Positions 1 through 9,746 of a stretch of DNA of 64,000 nt are shown in pieces (positions within the stretch are counted from its first letter, which is position 1; each line of letters opens with the position of its first letter). The notes beneath the pieces are model-generated. The model had not been told where the DNA came from, did no database searches, and was given only the letters and a program-made list of their open reading frames with translations. Origin of the DNA: an uncultured Alphaproteobacteria bacterium (GTDB lineage Bacteria; Pseudomonadota; Alphaproteobacteria; HIMB59; GCA-002718135); contig CABYHL010000004.1 in the NCBI GenBank assembly GCA_902518895.1, positions 17,844 to 81,843 on the forward strand, in the 5' to 3' direction. Position numbers and translations under genes: made by a program.

Positions 1-411
1 AAATATGATAATTAAAACGGTTAAAGGTAGTCTGAGATAGTTAAATGCCTGTTTATTTATTTCGTTTGCAAATAAAATAATATAGTCAAAAAATAACTGA
101 GTTAACAATAGTAAAATTATTAAGATAAAAATTATTATTAAATTAATGTTAAGAAGACTTAATATAATAATTATAACAGCAAATAAGCTAGGCAAAAAAC
201 CGTATACAACTATGTGAGTTGGCGGATTATTTTTTAAATTCCAGTTAATTGATCCAATAAAAACAATTATAATTAAACTATAGTAAATAACAAAATTAAG
301 AAGAACTTCTTCCTCAACTATTAAAAAATAGTATTTATCTAAAAAAGTTAAAACATATGGTATTAATCCTAAATATGAAATTAGAAATTGAAAATTAATT
401 TTTTTGGGCAT
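1..411 (-). CDS. DUF3429 family inner-membrane protein (3' end outside window)
   Basis: A minus-strand reading frame opens at the ATG complementary to 409-411 and runs without a stop to the window edge, giving 137 residues of an incomplete protein. It has several strongly hydrophobic segments, an early LGLIPY motif, a GSINWN motif before the second membrane segment, PSLFAV, and a late RLPLT motif. This order matches DUF3429 membrane proteins, whose role is unknown. The gene is divergent from the fructosamine-kinase-like gene, with only five bases between the two start codons, so any promoters must lie inside the coding regions or overlap. Confidence 0.65.
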   Translation of the reverse strand, partial: MPKKINFQFLISYLGLIPYVLTFLDKYYFLIVEEEVLLNFVIYYSLIIIVFIGSINWNLKNNPPTHIVVYGFLPSLFAVIIIILSLLNINLIIIFILIILLLLTQLFFDYIILFANEINKQAFNYLRLPLTVLIIIF

Positions 412-416
412 TTGAT

Positions 417-1292
417 ATGATTGAACAAAGTATCATTTTAGAAATTGAAAAACTTTTAGATAATAAAAAAATTATAGATAGCAAGTTATTATCAGACTCT
501 TTTGGGATTAATTGCTTAAAAATTGTCACAAGTGATAGTAAAGAGTTTATTGTCAAATATTATTACAAAAATAATGGTGAATTTAATGCTATAAAATCTG
601 AGACAGATAATCTTCTTTTTTTTAATAGACAGAAATTTAATCAATTTCCAAGTATTATAAACTTTAATGATAATTTATTAATAATGTCATACATAAATAA
701 TGATAACGATCAACCAAACCAAACTAAGGATGATTTATTAAATAGTATAATTTCTCTTCACTCAAATAAAAATAAAGATTACGGTTTTAGTTTTGATACA
801 CAAATTGGTGGTTTGAAACAGATTAATTCTAGTTCTAAAAATTGGTTAGAGTTTTATAGAGATAAAAGACTGACTTATATATTTGACTTAGTTAACAAAA
901 ATCAACCTATGGATGAAACTATTAACACTAAAATTGATTTATTAATTAAAAAGATGCATAATTTTATTCCCAACAAACCTATATCATCTTTATTACATGG
1001 TGACTTATGGGAAGGAAATATACTTTTTAAAAATAAAAAGTTTGTAGGATTTATTGATCCAGGATCTTTTTATGGTCATAATGAATTAGAAATATCTTAT
1101 TTGAGGTGGTTTAACCCTAAATTTATTGATGAAAGTTTTTTAGATAAGTACAACGATCACATCAAGATTGATAAATATTACTTAGAATATGAACCAATTT
1201 ATCAATTATATTATTCACTGTTAAATGTTTATTTATGGGATAGAAGCTATATTGAAGATGTACGAAAATTGCTGGAAAAAATTAAAATATAA
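417..1292 (+). CDS. Fructosamine kinase / ketosamine-3-kinase family protein
   Basis: This 291-residue protein has the fructosamine-kinase order of motifs: a lysine in VKYYY near residue 47, NWLEFYRDKRL near 142, the catalytic loop LLHGDLWEGN near 192-201, and the metal-binding IDPGSFYGH near 213-221. The family phosphorylates sugar residues attached to amines by glycation, which leads to their removal; the bacterial substrate is usually unknown. Length is normal for the family. Its stop codon shares one base with the start of the asparagine synthetase gene, so the two are probably translated from one mRNA. Confidence 0.85.
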   Translation: MIEQSIILEIEKLLDNKKIIDSKLLSDSFGINCLKIVTSDSKEFIVKYYYKNNGEFNAIKSETDNLLFFNRQKFNQFPSIINFNDNLLIMSYINNDNDQPNQTKDDLLNSIISLHSNKNKDYGFSFDTQIGGLKQINSSSKNWLEFYRDKRLTYIFDLVNKNQPMDETINTKIDLLIKKMHNFIPNKPISSLLHGDLWEGNILFKNKKFVGFIDPGSFYGHNELEISYLRWFNPKFIDESFLDKYNDHIKIDKYYLEYEPIYQLYYSLLNVYLWDRSYIEDVRKLLEKIKI

Positions 1293-3178
1293 TGTGTGGA
1301 ATTAATGGGATAATTTTTAAAACATCTAAAACAGATGTTTTAAAAATTCTTAAAATGAATGCGCTTCTAGATCATAGAGGACCGGATGATAGTGGATTTA
1401 TTAACCATAAAAATCTTTTACTTGGTCATACTAGACTATCTATTATCGATACATCAAATCTTGGTTCTCAACCAATGTCTTTAGATGGAAGATATTGGAT
1501 TATTTATAATGGAGAAATTTATAATTATAAAACTTTAAGGGAAGAACTAATTCTAAAGAAATATAAATTTTATTCAAATTCAGATACTGAGGTTGTCCTT
1601 AATGCTTATAAAGAATGGGGTTTTGATTCATTTCAAAAGTTTAACGGAGAATGGTCTTTTGCGATTTTAGATAAAAAACATAATGAATTAATAATTTGTA
1701 GAGATGGCATTGGATATAAGCCTTGTTATATTTTTGAAAATAATAACTTTTTTGCATTCAGTTCAGAAATAAAACCATTTTATGTATTAGAAAATACAAT
1801 TGAGTTTGATAAGAATAATTTAGGTATAAATTTTACTACTTTAAATAATTGCTCTAAGACAATATTTAAACATGTTAATCAGCTTACCCAAGGAAGATAT
1901 TTAAAAATAAATTTAAATAATTTAGAAAAAAGAATTTTTAGATGGGATTATCCTCTTAAAAATTTACCAAAAATCAATTCAGGATTTAGAGAAAATGTTA
2001 ATGATTATTTTGATCTTCTATATGAGTCTACAAAATTAAGACTAAACAGCGATGTTAAAACTGGAACTTCACTTAGTGGTGGTTTGGACTCCTCCTCTAT
2101 CTTCACATTGATGAATTTGATACAAAAAAAAGAAAATTTGATCGAAGATGATTTAGATTTGAACCCAATTATAATGGATTATGAGGAAATGAAAACTAAA
2201 GAGGACGCAGTTAAATTATCACAAAAATTTAAAAGAAATTACCAAATAGTTGATTTTAAAAAGATGACTGCTGATAAAACAATGGAACTTGTTTCATCCC
2301 TTGAGGTAGTAGAAGAATATTTTATGCAGTTTGAACTATATAAAAAACAAAAAGAAAAAGGAATTAAGGTTAGTCTTGATGGTCATGGGGCAGATGAGTT
2401 TTTAGGGTATCCAAATTGGATACCAGAATTATCTGTAGATATTTATAACAGTATTGCTAATAATTTTAAAACAATAAATAAATTTGGGAAAACTCAAAAT
2501 ATAAATAAATTTAAAAGGTTATTTGGTTTAGGTGAGCAAGAGATTACACCTATATCTTTTAGATCAGTACCAGACTTAAATTATGGTTTCGAAAATTATC
2601 TTTATACAGGCAATTTTGATGGGAGTTATCAGATTATTAATGATGATTTAGAAGATTTAGAAAATTTTCCTTATGAAATATGTTTTACTTATTTGATGTC
2701 TTATTGTGGTTGGTTTCAATTTTTTTTAAATAAATGGGACAGGGCGTCAATGTCAAATTCCGTTGAGGTTAGAATGCCTTTTTTAGATAATAATGTAAGA
2801 TTATTTGGATTGGCATTAAGTGGTTCTAATAAGCTGAAAAATGGTTTTACAAAATCAGTATTAAGAGAAGCTTTTAAAAATTATTTTCCTAAAACTATGT
2901 ATACTCAACAATTTAAACAAGGCTTAACTATACAAAATGTTGATTATGATGAAAATACTATAAATTTGATTTCTGAAATAATTAATGAAAGTGAATTTAA
3001 AGAAAGTAATGTTTACAATTTTAAAAACATTAATGATGATTTTATTAATAATAAAAATTTAGATAAAATATGGTTGCTTTGTAAGTATTTCTTAATGATA
3101 AAAGGTTTCAAAAATAGATATGATTCTATTAATATCGATTTGAAAACCAAAGAGAAAAGTAATTTATTAAATTCTTAA
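1292..3178 (+). CDS. asnB: Asparagine synthetase, glutamine-hydrolysing
   Basis: This 628-residue protein begins MCGI, so after methionine removal Cys2 is the N-terminal nucleophile of the class II glutaminase domain (about 1-200). The synthetase domain carries the ATP-pyrophosphatase loop SGGLDSSS at about 262-269 and a DGHGADEFLGY motif. It would make asparagine, or amidate a related carboxylate, from aspartate, ATP and glutamine. It starts within the stop codon of the kinase-like gene and converges on the aldo-keto reductase gene with a four-base overlap. AsnB paralogs in surface-sugar regions can amidate other substrates, so true asparagine synthesis is likely but not proven. Confidence 0.88.
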   Translation: MCGINGIIFKTSKTDVLKILKMNALLDHRGPDDSGFINHKNLLLGHTRLSIIDTSNLGSQPMSLDGRYWIIYNGEIYNYKTLREELILKKYKFYSNSDTEVVLNAYKEWGFDSFQKFNGEWSFAILDKKHNELIICRDGIGYKPCYIFENNNFFAFSSEIKPFYVLENTIEFDKNNLGINFTTLNNCSKTIFKHVNQLTQGRYLKINLNNLEKRIFRWDYPLKNLPKINSGFRENVNDYFDLLYESTKLRLNSDVKTGTSLSGGLDSSSIFTLMNLIQKKENLIEDDLDLNPIIMDYEEMKTKEDAVKLSQKFKRNYQIVDFKKMTADKTMELVSSLEVVEEYFMQFELYKKQKEKGIKVSLDGHGADEFLGYPNWIPELSVDIYNSIANNFKTINKFGKTQNINKFKRLFGLGEQEITPISFRSVPDLNYGFENYLYTGNFDGSYQIINDDLEDLENFPYEICFTYLMSYCGWFQFFLNKWDRASMSNSVEVRMPFLDNNVRLFGLALSGSNKLKNGFTKSVLREAFKNYFPKTMYTQQFKQGLTIQNVDYDENTINLISEIINESEFKESNVYNFKNINDDFINNKNLDKIWLLCKYFLMIKGFKNRYDSINIDLKTKEKSNLLNS

Positions 3179-4227
3179 ACACACGGGTTCGGATCTGACA
3201 AATGAATATCTTCGATCTCTTTTAAAACTTCCTTTGATAAAGTAATATCAATACTATCAATATTTTCTTTAAGTTGTTCCATTGTCGTAGCTCCAATAAT
3301 ATTACTTGTTACAAACGGACGATCATTCACAAAAGCATTGGCAAATGTAGATGGAGCTATACCAAGTTTATGCGCAAGGTTAACATATTGTTCAATAGCA
3401 TTTTCTCCTCTTTCGGTATGGTGTCTTGAAAATCTTCTTGGCCACAGAGTATACCTTGCTTTTTTTGGATTTTTACCTCCAATATATTTACCACTCAATC
3501 TTCCTCCAGCTAAAGGCGAATAAGCTAGTAAGCCACAATTCTCTCTGATTGATACTTCAGAATTATGAATATCAAATACTCGATTAACCAAACTATAAAC
3601 ATTTTGAATAGACATCATGCGTGGTAAATTTTTTTCTTTAGATAATTGAAGATATTTCATAACACCCCAAGGTGTTTCATTAGATAAACCTACATATCTA
3701 ATCTTTCCTGCTTTAACAATCTGATCTAAATTATATAAAACCTCTTCAACGGTAGTCCAATCATTATCACTAGCATCGTATTCAAAATCTAAAATTCCAA
3801 ATTTTGGAACTTTTCTTTCAGGCCAATGTAATTGGTACAAATCAATATAATCAGTCTTTAATCTTTTGAGACTTGCATCTATTGCAGCATTCATATTTTT
3901 TTTATCAAAACCAAGATTTTTTGATCCTTCTCTAATCCACTCAAGACCATCTGATTTAGAGGCTATTTTTGAGGCTAGAAATATTTTATCTCTGTTTTTC
4001 TTTTCTTGAAACCAATTACCAACTATCTCCTCAGTTTTACCATAAGTTTCTTTTCTAGGCATGACCGCGTATAACTCTGCAGTATCAAAAAAATTAACTC
4101 CTCTTTCAACAGCATAATCCATTTGATCGAAACCATCTTGTTGACTGTTTTGTTCACCAAAAGTCATTGTACCTAAACAAATGACGCTTACATCAATATC
4201 TGTATTGCCTAATTTTCTATATTTCAT
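3175..4227 (-). CDS. Tas-like aldo/keto reductase (copy 1)
   Basis: This 350-residue aldo-keto reductase closely resembles the E. coli Tas / YdjG type: an N-terminal GTMTFGEQNS motif and the DTAELY motif, with Asp48 and the catalytic Tyr53. A lysine near 87 and a histidine in YQLHWPER complete the tetrad. These enzymes reduce carbonyls with NADPH; the physiological substrate is unknown. A second, very similar copy lies 18 bases upstream on the same strand, so the two form a tandem pair. Two blocks of the 3' half are identical at DNA level between the copies, pointing to recent gene conversion. Confidence 0.87.
   Translation of the reverse strand: MKYRKLGNTDIDVSVICLGTMTFGEQNSQQDGFDQMDYAVERGVNFFDTAELYAVMPRKETYGKTEEIVGNWFQEKKNRDKIFLASKIASKSDGLEWIREGSKNLGFDKKNMNAAIDASLKRLKTDYIDLYQLHWPERKVPKFGILDFEYDASDNDWTTVEEVLYNLDQIVKAGKIRYVGLSNETPWGVMKYLQLSKEKNLPRMMSIQNVYSLVNRVFDIHNSEVSIRENCGLLAYSPLAGGRLSGKYIGGKNPKKARYTLWPRRFSRHHTERGENAIEQYVNLAHKLGIAPSTFANAFVNDRPFVTSNIIGATTMEQLKENIDSIDITLSKEVLKEIEDIHLSDPNPCV
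3266..3378. repeat. Identical DNA block shared by the two aldo-keto reductase genes (copy 1)
   Basis: This 113-base stretch is identical, base for base by eye, to 4337-4449 in the neighbouring paralog. The flanking codons differ between the genes, including at silent positions. It encodes the conserved segment from the AHKLG region through EQLKE. Confidence 0.9.
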
Positions 4228-4245
4228 TTTTTAATTTCATAATTA

Positions 4246-5295
4246 TTAAACACAAGGGTTTGGATCATAAAGATGAATATCTTCAATCTCGTGTAAAATA
4301 TCATCAGTTAAAGTAATATCAATGCTATCTATATTCTCTTTAAGTTGTTCCATTGTCGTAGCTCCAATAATATTACTTGTTACAAACGGACGATCATTCA
4401 CAAAAGCATTGGCAAATGTAGATGGAGCTATACCAAGTTTATGCGCAAGTTTAACATATTTTTCTATAGCAATTTCTCCTCTCATTGTGTTGTGTCTATC
4501 AAAGCGACTAGCCCACAATGTAAATCTTGTATTAGGTGGATTTTTACCTCCTAAATATTTTCCACTTAATCTTCCTCCAGCTAAAGGCGAATAAGCTAGT
4601 AAGCCACAATTCTCTCTGATTGATACTTCAGAATTATGGATATCAAAAATTCTATTTACTAAACTATAAACATTTTGAATAGACATCATTCGGGGAAGAT
4701 TTTTTTCTTCTGATAATTTCATATATTTCATTACACCCCAAGGTGTTTCATTAGATACACCTATATGCCTTACTTTTCCTTGCTTAACTAAATCTTGAAG
4801 ACAAGATAAGACTTCTTCTAACTCAACCCACGAGTCTTCAGGGTCATATTCAAAATCTAATTTTCCAAACTTTGGTACTTTTCTTTCTGGTGCGTGGAGT
4901 TGGTATAAATCAACATAATCAGTTTTTAATCTTTTAAGACTACCATCTATTGCAGCATTTATATTTTTTTTATCAAAGATGAGATTTGGTCCTCCATCTC
5001 TTATCCAACTATTGCCTTCACTTTTAGCACAAATTTTAGTTGCTAAAATTACGTCTTTTCTTTTATTATTTTGACTAAACCAATTACCAATAATTTCCTC
5101 TGTTTTGCCATACGTTTCAGCTCTTGTTGGTATAGAGTAAACTTCAGCTGTATCAAAAAAATTTACACCTCTTTCAAATGCATAATCCATCTGTTCAAAG
5201 CCGTCATCTTGATTATTTTGTTCTCCCCAAGTCATTGTGCCAAGACAAATAACGCTAACATTTAAATTTGTTGTCCCTAGTTTTCTATACTTCAT
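4246..5295 (-). CDS. Tas-like aldo/keto reductase (copy 2)
   Basis: This is the 349-residue paralog of the gene immediately downstream. It has the same family signature: GTMTWGEQN, DTAEVY with the catalytic tyrosine near residue 53, a lysine in ATKICAKS, and YQLHAPER. It is probably first in a two-gene transcript starting in the 70-base gap shared with the divergent Bax-inhibitor-like gene. N-terminal and middle parts differ clearly from copy 1, while the parts around AYSPLAGGRLSGKY and the C-terminus are nearly identical. The substrate is unknown, and differing central loops suggest different substrates. Confidence 0.87.
   Translation of the reverse strand: MKYRKLGTTNLNVSVICLGTMTWGEQNNQDDGFEQMDYAFERGVNFFDTAEVYSIPTRAETYGKTEEIIGNWFSQNNKRKDVILATKICAKSEGNSWIRDGGPNLIFDKKNINAAIDGSLKRLKTDYVDLYQLHAPERKVPKFGKLDFEYDPEDSWVELEEVLSCLQDLVKQGKVRHIGVSNETPWGVMKYMKLSEEKNLPRMMSIQNVYSLVNRIFDIHNSEVSIRENCGLLAYSPLAGGRLSGKYLGGKNPPNTRFTLWASRFDRHNTMRGEIAIEKYVKLAHKLGIAPSTFANAFVNDRPFVTSNIIGATTMEQLKENIDSIDITLTDDILHEIEDIHLYDPNPCV
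4337..4449. repeat. Identical DNA block shared by the two aldo-keto reductase genes (copy 2)
   Basis: This block matches 3266-3378 without visible differences, at an offset of 1071 bases. A second identical block of about 70 bases starts near 3497 in copy 1 and near 4568 in copy 2. Such patchy identity is the mark of gene conversion between tandem copies. Confidence 0.9.
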
Positions 5296-5365
5296 ACTAT
5301 TTTTATAAAATGCCTTGAAATTGTCGGATTTATAGCGATATTAGTAATAATTAAAAGGAGAAATT

Positions 5366-6118
5366 ATGGCTTTAGACTTTAATCAACGATCTTATACTAA
5401 ATCAGTAGATCAGGCAGCAATTGATGAAGGCTTGAGAGCGTATATGCTTAAAGTCTACAATTATATGACAATTGGCTTGTTACTTACTGGATTTATTGCT
5501 TACTTTTTTGGAAAAGCATCAATAGTTACAAACGAGATGGGTCAAATTGTAGGAGTAACTCAAGTTGGTGCATTACTTTTTGGATCTCCACTCAAATGGG
5601 TTATTATGCTAGCTCCACTAGGGTTTGTTTTTTATTTAAGTGCCAGAATCAATAGGATGTCAGTTTCGGCTGCACAGATAACTTTCTGGTTATTTGCAAG
5701 TATAATGGGACTATCTCTTGCCTCAGTATTTATTGAGTTTACTCAAACATCTATTGCTAGAGTATTTTTTATTACAGCAAGTACATTCGGAGCAATGAGC
5801 TTGTATGGATACACAACAAAAAGAGACTTAACAAAACTTGGTGGTTTCTTATTTATGGGACTAATTGGTATTATTATTGCAAGCGTTGTTAATATCTTTG
5901 TTGGCTCGACAGCATTGCAGTTTGCAATCTCGGTTATTGGTGTTCTAGTTTTTGTTGGACTAACAGCATACGATACACAAAACATAAAAAATATGTATTA
6001 TGGTGGTGATAGTGAAGAAATAGGATCAAAAAAAGCATTGATGGGTGCATTAAAATTGTATTTGGACTTCATCAACTTATTCATTTTATTGCTACAATTA
6101 TTTGGTCAAAGAAGATAA
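5366..6118 (+). CDS. Bax inhibitor-1 / YccA family membrane protein
   Basis: This 250-residue protein has about seven membrane segments, an N-terminal cytosolic stretch RAYMLKVYNYMTIGL, and a C-terminal TAYDTQNIKNMYY motif followed by LKLYLDFINLFILLLQLFG. All are typical of bacterial Bax-inhibitor-1 proteins. The family acts in the inner membrane as ion leak channels or modulators of membrane proteolysis; the bacterial role is not settled. A good ribosome-binding site (AAAAGGAG) precedes the ATG. It is divergent from the aldo-keto reductases and is followed by a strong terminator, so it is probably monocistronic. Confidence 0.9.
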   Translation: MALDFNQRSYTKSVDQAAIDEGLRAYMLKVYNYMTIGLLLTGFIAYFFGKASIVTNEMGQIVGVTQVGALLFGSPLKWVIMLAPLGFVFYLSARINRMSVSAAQITFWLFASIMGLSLASVFIEFTQTSIARVFFITASTFGAMSLYGYTTKRDLTKLGGFLFMGLIGIIIASVVNIFVGSTALQFAISVIGVLVFVGLTAYDTQNIKNMYYGGDSEEIGSKKALMGALKLYLDFINLFILLLQLFGQRR

Positions 6119-6149
6119 TTCTTTTAAAACCCAAATATCTTTTTATTAT

Positions 6150-6178
6150 ACCCAGTCTTTTAAAGACTGGGTTTTTTT
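6150..6178 (+). terminator. Rho-independent terminator after the Bax-inhibitor-like gene
   Basis: A perfect hairpin with stem ACCCAGTCTTT / AAAGACTGGGT is followed by seven T residues. The T-run ends only one base before the ATG of the next gene at 6179, so the terminator tail and the next start codon abut. Confidence 0.9.
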
Positions 6179-7987
6179 ATGTCTAACTTAGAAAATAAAC
6201 TTAAAAAAATTATCGATACATTCAATAATGTAAATAAGGAAATTGCTTTCAATGATATAAAAAAGTTATCTGAAAAATATAATAAAAATATAAGCGTTCA
6301 AAATATTATGTATCAAATATCTATGAAAGTTGGTGACATAGATACATCTATTAATGCTTTAAAAAAAATTTTGTTCATCGATAAAAAAAACATTTCATAC
6401 CTTTCTCAATTATATAAATTACTTATAAGAAAAGGTTTGCTTGATCAGGCGTTAGAAAAAATTAATTCTATACTTGAAAAAGATAATAAAAATTATGAAG
6501 CTTTACGTGACAAATCCTATATTTATTTTTTAAAGAAAGATTATATTGAAGCAAAGAAATACATTGAGAATATTTTAAACTTAAAAGATGACGATTACTT
6601 TGGCTACAATATTAAAGGATTAATATATCTTAAAAATAATTTTTTTGAGAAAGCTAAAAATTTCTTTAATACAGCTTTAAAAATAAATGATAGGTACATA
6701 GATAGCTACAATAATTTAGGCGCTTGTTTGCTTGAGTTAGAAAAACTTGATGAAGCAAAAAAAATCTTCGATAGTGCCTATGACCTTGATAAAAAAAATG
6801 TATCAACCCTGATAAATTTAGCTAATGTTCTAAGCCTTCAAGATAATATTGTTGGAGCAGTGAATTATTATAATGAAGCTTTAAGTTTAGAACCAAACAA
6901 TCAAGAAATAATTTCAAATTTAGCTATATGCTACTGCAGAGATGGCAAAGAGAAAGAAGCAAAAATATTCTACGATAGAGCAATAAAAATTAATCCGTAT
7001 GATTACAAATTAATGTATGCATATTGTACATTACAGTTAAAAATAAATAATTTTGATGATTCTTGGGAATTATTTGATTCACGATTATTGATAGAAAAAA
7101 ATAAAAACAAGTTAAGCAATTTTGATTTAATTAAAAATAATTTATTTAAAAATTTAACTATTAATCAAGATGACAAATTACTTGTTTTGAGAGAACAAGG
7201 AATAGGTGAGGAAGTTTTATTTAGTTCAATATATCCTGATATTATAAATAAATTTAAAAGTCTCAAAATAGAAGCCGACAAAAGATTAGTACCTATTTTT
7301 AATCGATCATTTGGAAAAGAAATATTTGTAGAAGATGGATATTACTCAAAAAATTCTAATGTATCTGATTTTGATAAAATTATATATGCAGGAAGTTTAA
7401 TCAAATTTTTCAGAAAAAATAAAAGTGATTTTGATTATATTCATTATTTAATTGCAAGAGAAGATATTGTTCAAAATTACAAAGAAAAACTAAACAATCA
7501 TAAGGATAAGTTAAAAATAGGTATATCTTGGAAAAGTGTTGTAAATATTTACGGTAGTCTGAAATCATTATCAATTAAAGATTTTGAGCCATTGTTTATG
7601 GACAACAGATTAATTATTAATTTACAATATGGAGATATTGATTCAGAAAAAAAATATATATTTGAGCAAAACAAATACTTGGAAGTGTTTAGCGATTTAG
7701 ATTTATTTAATGATATTGAGTCATGTATAGGATTACTGAAAAATTTAGATTTATTTATTACTGTAAGTAATTCAACAGCACATTTTGCTGGAGCTTTAGG
7801 TATACCAACAATACTAATTTGCCCAAGAAAATCATCTACTTATTACTATTGGAACACACAAACCGGTTCTTCAATTTGGTATAAAAACATAAAAGTTTTA
7901 GGAATTGAAAAATCAATTAATGATACAGTTAATGTAATTAATAATATTTTAGAAAAAGGAAATGAATTTAAATTTTCAAATCAATAA
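6179..7987 (+). CDS. TPR-repeat protein with C-terminal glycosyltransferase-like domain (copy 1)
   Basis: This 602-residue protein has seven or more tetratricopeptide repeats in its first ~290 residues (for example NNLGACLLELEKLDEAKKIFDSAYDLD). A C-terminal domain resembles GT9/GT41-type glycosyltransferases, with LREQGIGEEVLF, IGISWKS and VSNSTAHFAGALGIPT. Such proteins are often linked to glycosylation of surface structures; acceptor and donor cannot be read here. The proposed ATG directly abuts the upstream terminator's T-run and has no Shine-Dalgarno sequence, so it may be read from terminator read-through. The downstream paralog overlaps it by 26 bases. Confidence 0.75.
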   Translation: MSNLENKLKKIIDTFNNVNKEIAFNDIKKLSEKYNKNISVQNIMYQISMKVGDIDTSINALKKILFIDKKNISYLSQLYKLLIRKGLLDQALEKINSILEKDNKNYEALRDKSYIYFLKKDYIEAKKYIENILNLKDDDYFGYNIKGLIYLKNNFFEKAKNFFNTALKINDRYIDSYNNLGACLLELEKLDEAKKIFDSAYDLDKKNVSTLINLANVLSLQDNIVGAVNYYNEALSLEPNNQEIISNLAICYCRDGKEKEAKIFYDRAIKINPYDYKLMYAYCTLQLKINNFDDSWELFDSRLLIEKNKNKLSNFDLIKNNLFKNLTINQDDKLLVLREQGIGEEVLFSSIYPDIINKFKSLKIEADKRLVPIFNRSFGKEIFVEDGYYSKNSNVSDFDKIIYAGSLIKFFRKNKSDFDYIHYLIAREDIVQNYKEKLNNHKDKLKIGISWKSVVNIYGSLKSLSIKDFEPLFMDNRLIINLQYGDIDSEKKYIFEQNKYLEVFSDLDLFNDIESCIGLLKNLDLFITVSNSTAHFAGALGIPTILICPRKSSTYYYWNTQTGSSIWYKNIKVLGIEKSINDTVNVINNILEKGNEFKFSNQ

Positions 7988-9746
7988 TCTTCTTAGAAAG
8001 TTTGAATCTGGTAAAAAACTGGATAGTTATAGAGAATTATTAAAAATTTTTAAAAAAAATAAAGATGATAATTTATTACGTTACAATTTGGCAGTAATTC
8101 AGCAAAAACTTAATTTAAATGAGGAGGCAAAGATTAACTACAATTATTTAATTAAGTTTGAAAAAAATATAAAGGCTATGATTAATCTTTATAATATTTT
8201 ATTCTCGGAAGAAAAATACTACGAAGCATTAAATATAATAGATAATATATTAAAAATTCAACAAATTGAAAACGTTCACAAAGATAAAGCTTTTGCGTGT
8301 TTAAAATTAAACAATATTAAAATTTCTCGAGAAATATGTGAATATTATCTTAGTAAAAATAGTAAAGATTTAATTGCTCTTAATATTTTAGGTCAATGTT
8401 CCTTTGCTGAAGGAGATAATAAAATGGCTATAAAAATCTTTAATAATATCTTAGAATTTGATACTAATAATTTATCTGCAATAAATTCATTAGGTAGAAT
8501 TTATCATGAGAAACGTGATACAAAAAATGCGGAAAAGTTTTTTTTATTAGCATTAGAAAGAGACAGATATTCTTACCATATTGTAAATAATATTGCTGGT
8601 TTTTATAGAGAAGAAGGAAAAAATGATAAAGCTGTATATTATTATAAAAAAGCCATTAATCTAAATCCAAACAATCCATATGTTTATAATAATTTATCTA
8701 AAACTTTTTTTGATTTAGGCATTAGTGAAGAAGCAAAAGATAATAGTTTTAAAGCATTAAAGATAAAACCTGATGATGGTGATATACAAAAAACATTGTC
8801 ATTTATTTATTTAAAAGATCATGATTTTGAAAAAGGTTGGGATTATTTTGATGGAAGACTAAAGTTGAATGAATTTGTTAATAAGAATAAAAATATTAAA
8901 AGATTAAATAAAAAACTATTTAGAAAAAAAATATTAAATAAATCTAAAAATAAATTTTTGATTGTAAGAGAACAGGGTGTTGGAGATGAAATTCTTTATG
9001 CTTCAATGTATGGCGATCTTTTAAAAACATTAGAAAATGTTACTATAGAATGTGATCCAAGATTATTAAATTTATTTAAAAGATCTTTTCCAAAATATAG
9101 TAATAACTTTGTTGAGCTTGGAAGTATTTCAAATAATGATTATGAATTAAAAAAAATTGATTATGTTTTGTACGCTGGAAGCTTAGGTAGATATTATCGT
9201 AAAAGATTAGAAAATTTTATTAATGAACCATTCCTAAAAATAGATCAAAAAAAATATAGAGAGATACAAAGTAAATTATCTAAATATGATAATAAATACA
9301 ATATTGGAATTTCATGGAAAAGTTTTAATAATAGATACGCGTCTGACAAATCATTAGAGTTAGACGACTTTAGAGATGTATTTAAGTTACCAAATTGTAA
9401 TGTTTTTAATTTTCAATACGGTGATGTTTTAAATGAGATTAATAACTTTAATAATGAAAAAAATAAACTTTTGAGTATTGATGATTTAGATCTTTATAAT
9501 GATTTTGAAAGTGTTGCTGCATTTTTAAAATCACTAGATATGTTTGTAACTATAAGTAATAGTACTGCGCATCTAGCAGGTTCACTAGGTGTAAAAACAA
9601 TATTAATAAAGCCTGATAATTATGCTCTTTTTCATTATTGGAACCAAAAAAATAATAAAACACCTTGGTATAATTGTGTTGAACTAATTGAAAGAGAGGA
9701 CTTTTTAAATGGATTTATAAAGCTAGAAAATTATTTGGATTTATGA
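7962..9746 (+). CDS. TPR-repeat protein with C-terminal glycosyltransferase-like domain (copy 2)
   Basis: This 594-residue paralog of the upstream gene has the same layout: TPR repeats over roughly the first 290 residues, then a domain with VREQGVGDEILYASMYGD, IGISWKSFNNRYASDKS and ISNSTAHLAGSLGVKT. It begins inside the upstream gene with a 26-base overlap, so translation is probably coupled. Divergence between the copies is substantial, so the duplication is not recent. It converges on a glycosyltransferase gene with a six-base overlap. A role in protein or surface-polymer glycosylation is inferred from the domains only. Confidence 0.75.
   Translation: MNLNFQINNLLRKFESGKKLDSYRELLKIFKKNKDDNLLRYNLAVIQQKLNLNEEAKINYNYLIKFEKNIKAMINLYNILFSEEKYYEALNIIDNILKIQQIENVHKDKAFACLKLNNIKISREICEYYLSKNSKDLIALNILGQCSFAEGDNKMAIKIFNNILEFDTNNLSAINSLGRIYHEKRDTKNAEKFFLLALERDRYSYHIVNNIAGFYREEGKNDKAVYYYKKAINLNPNNPYVYNNLSKTFFDLGISEEAKDNSFKALKIKPDDGDIQKTLSFIYLKDHDFEKGWDYFDGRLKLNEFVNKNKNIKRLNKKLFRKKILNKSKNKFLIVREQGVGDEILYASMYGDLLKTLENVTIECDPRLLNLFKRSFPKYSNNFVELGSISNNDYELKKIDYVLYAGSLGRYYRKRLENFINEPFLKIDQKKYREIQSKLSKYDNKYNIGISWKSFNNRYASDKSLELDDFRDVFKLPNCNVFNFQYGDVLNEINNFNNEKNKLLSIDDLDLYNDFESVAAFLKSLDMFVTISNSTAHLAGSLGVKTILIKPDNYALFHYWNQKNNKTPWYNCVELIEREDFLNGFIKLENYLDL

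Noticed and set aside
4322..4594. Plus-strand frames inside the aldo-keto reductase genes
   Set aside because: They are antisense shadows; the same shadow appears in both copies because the sense strands are nearly identical.
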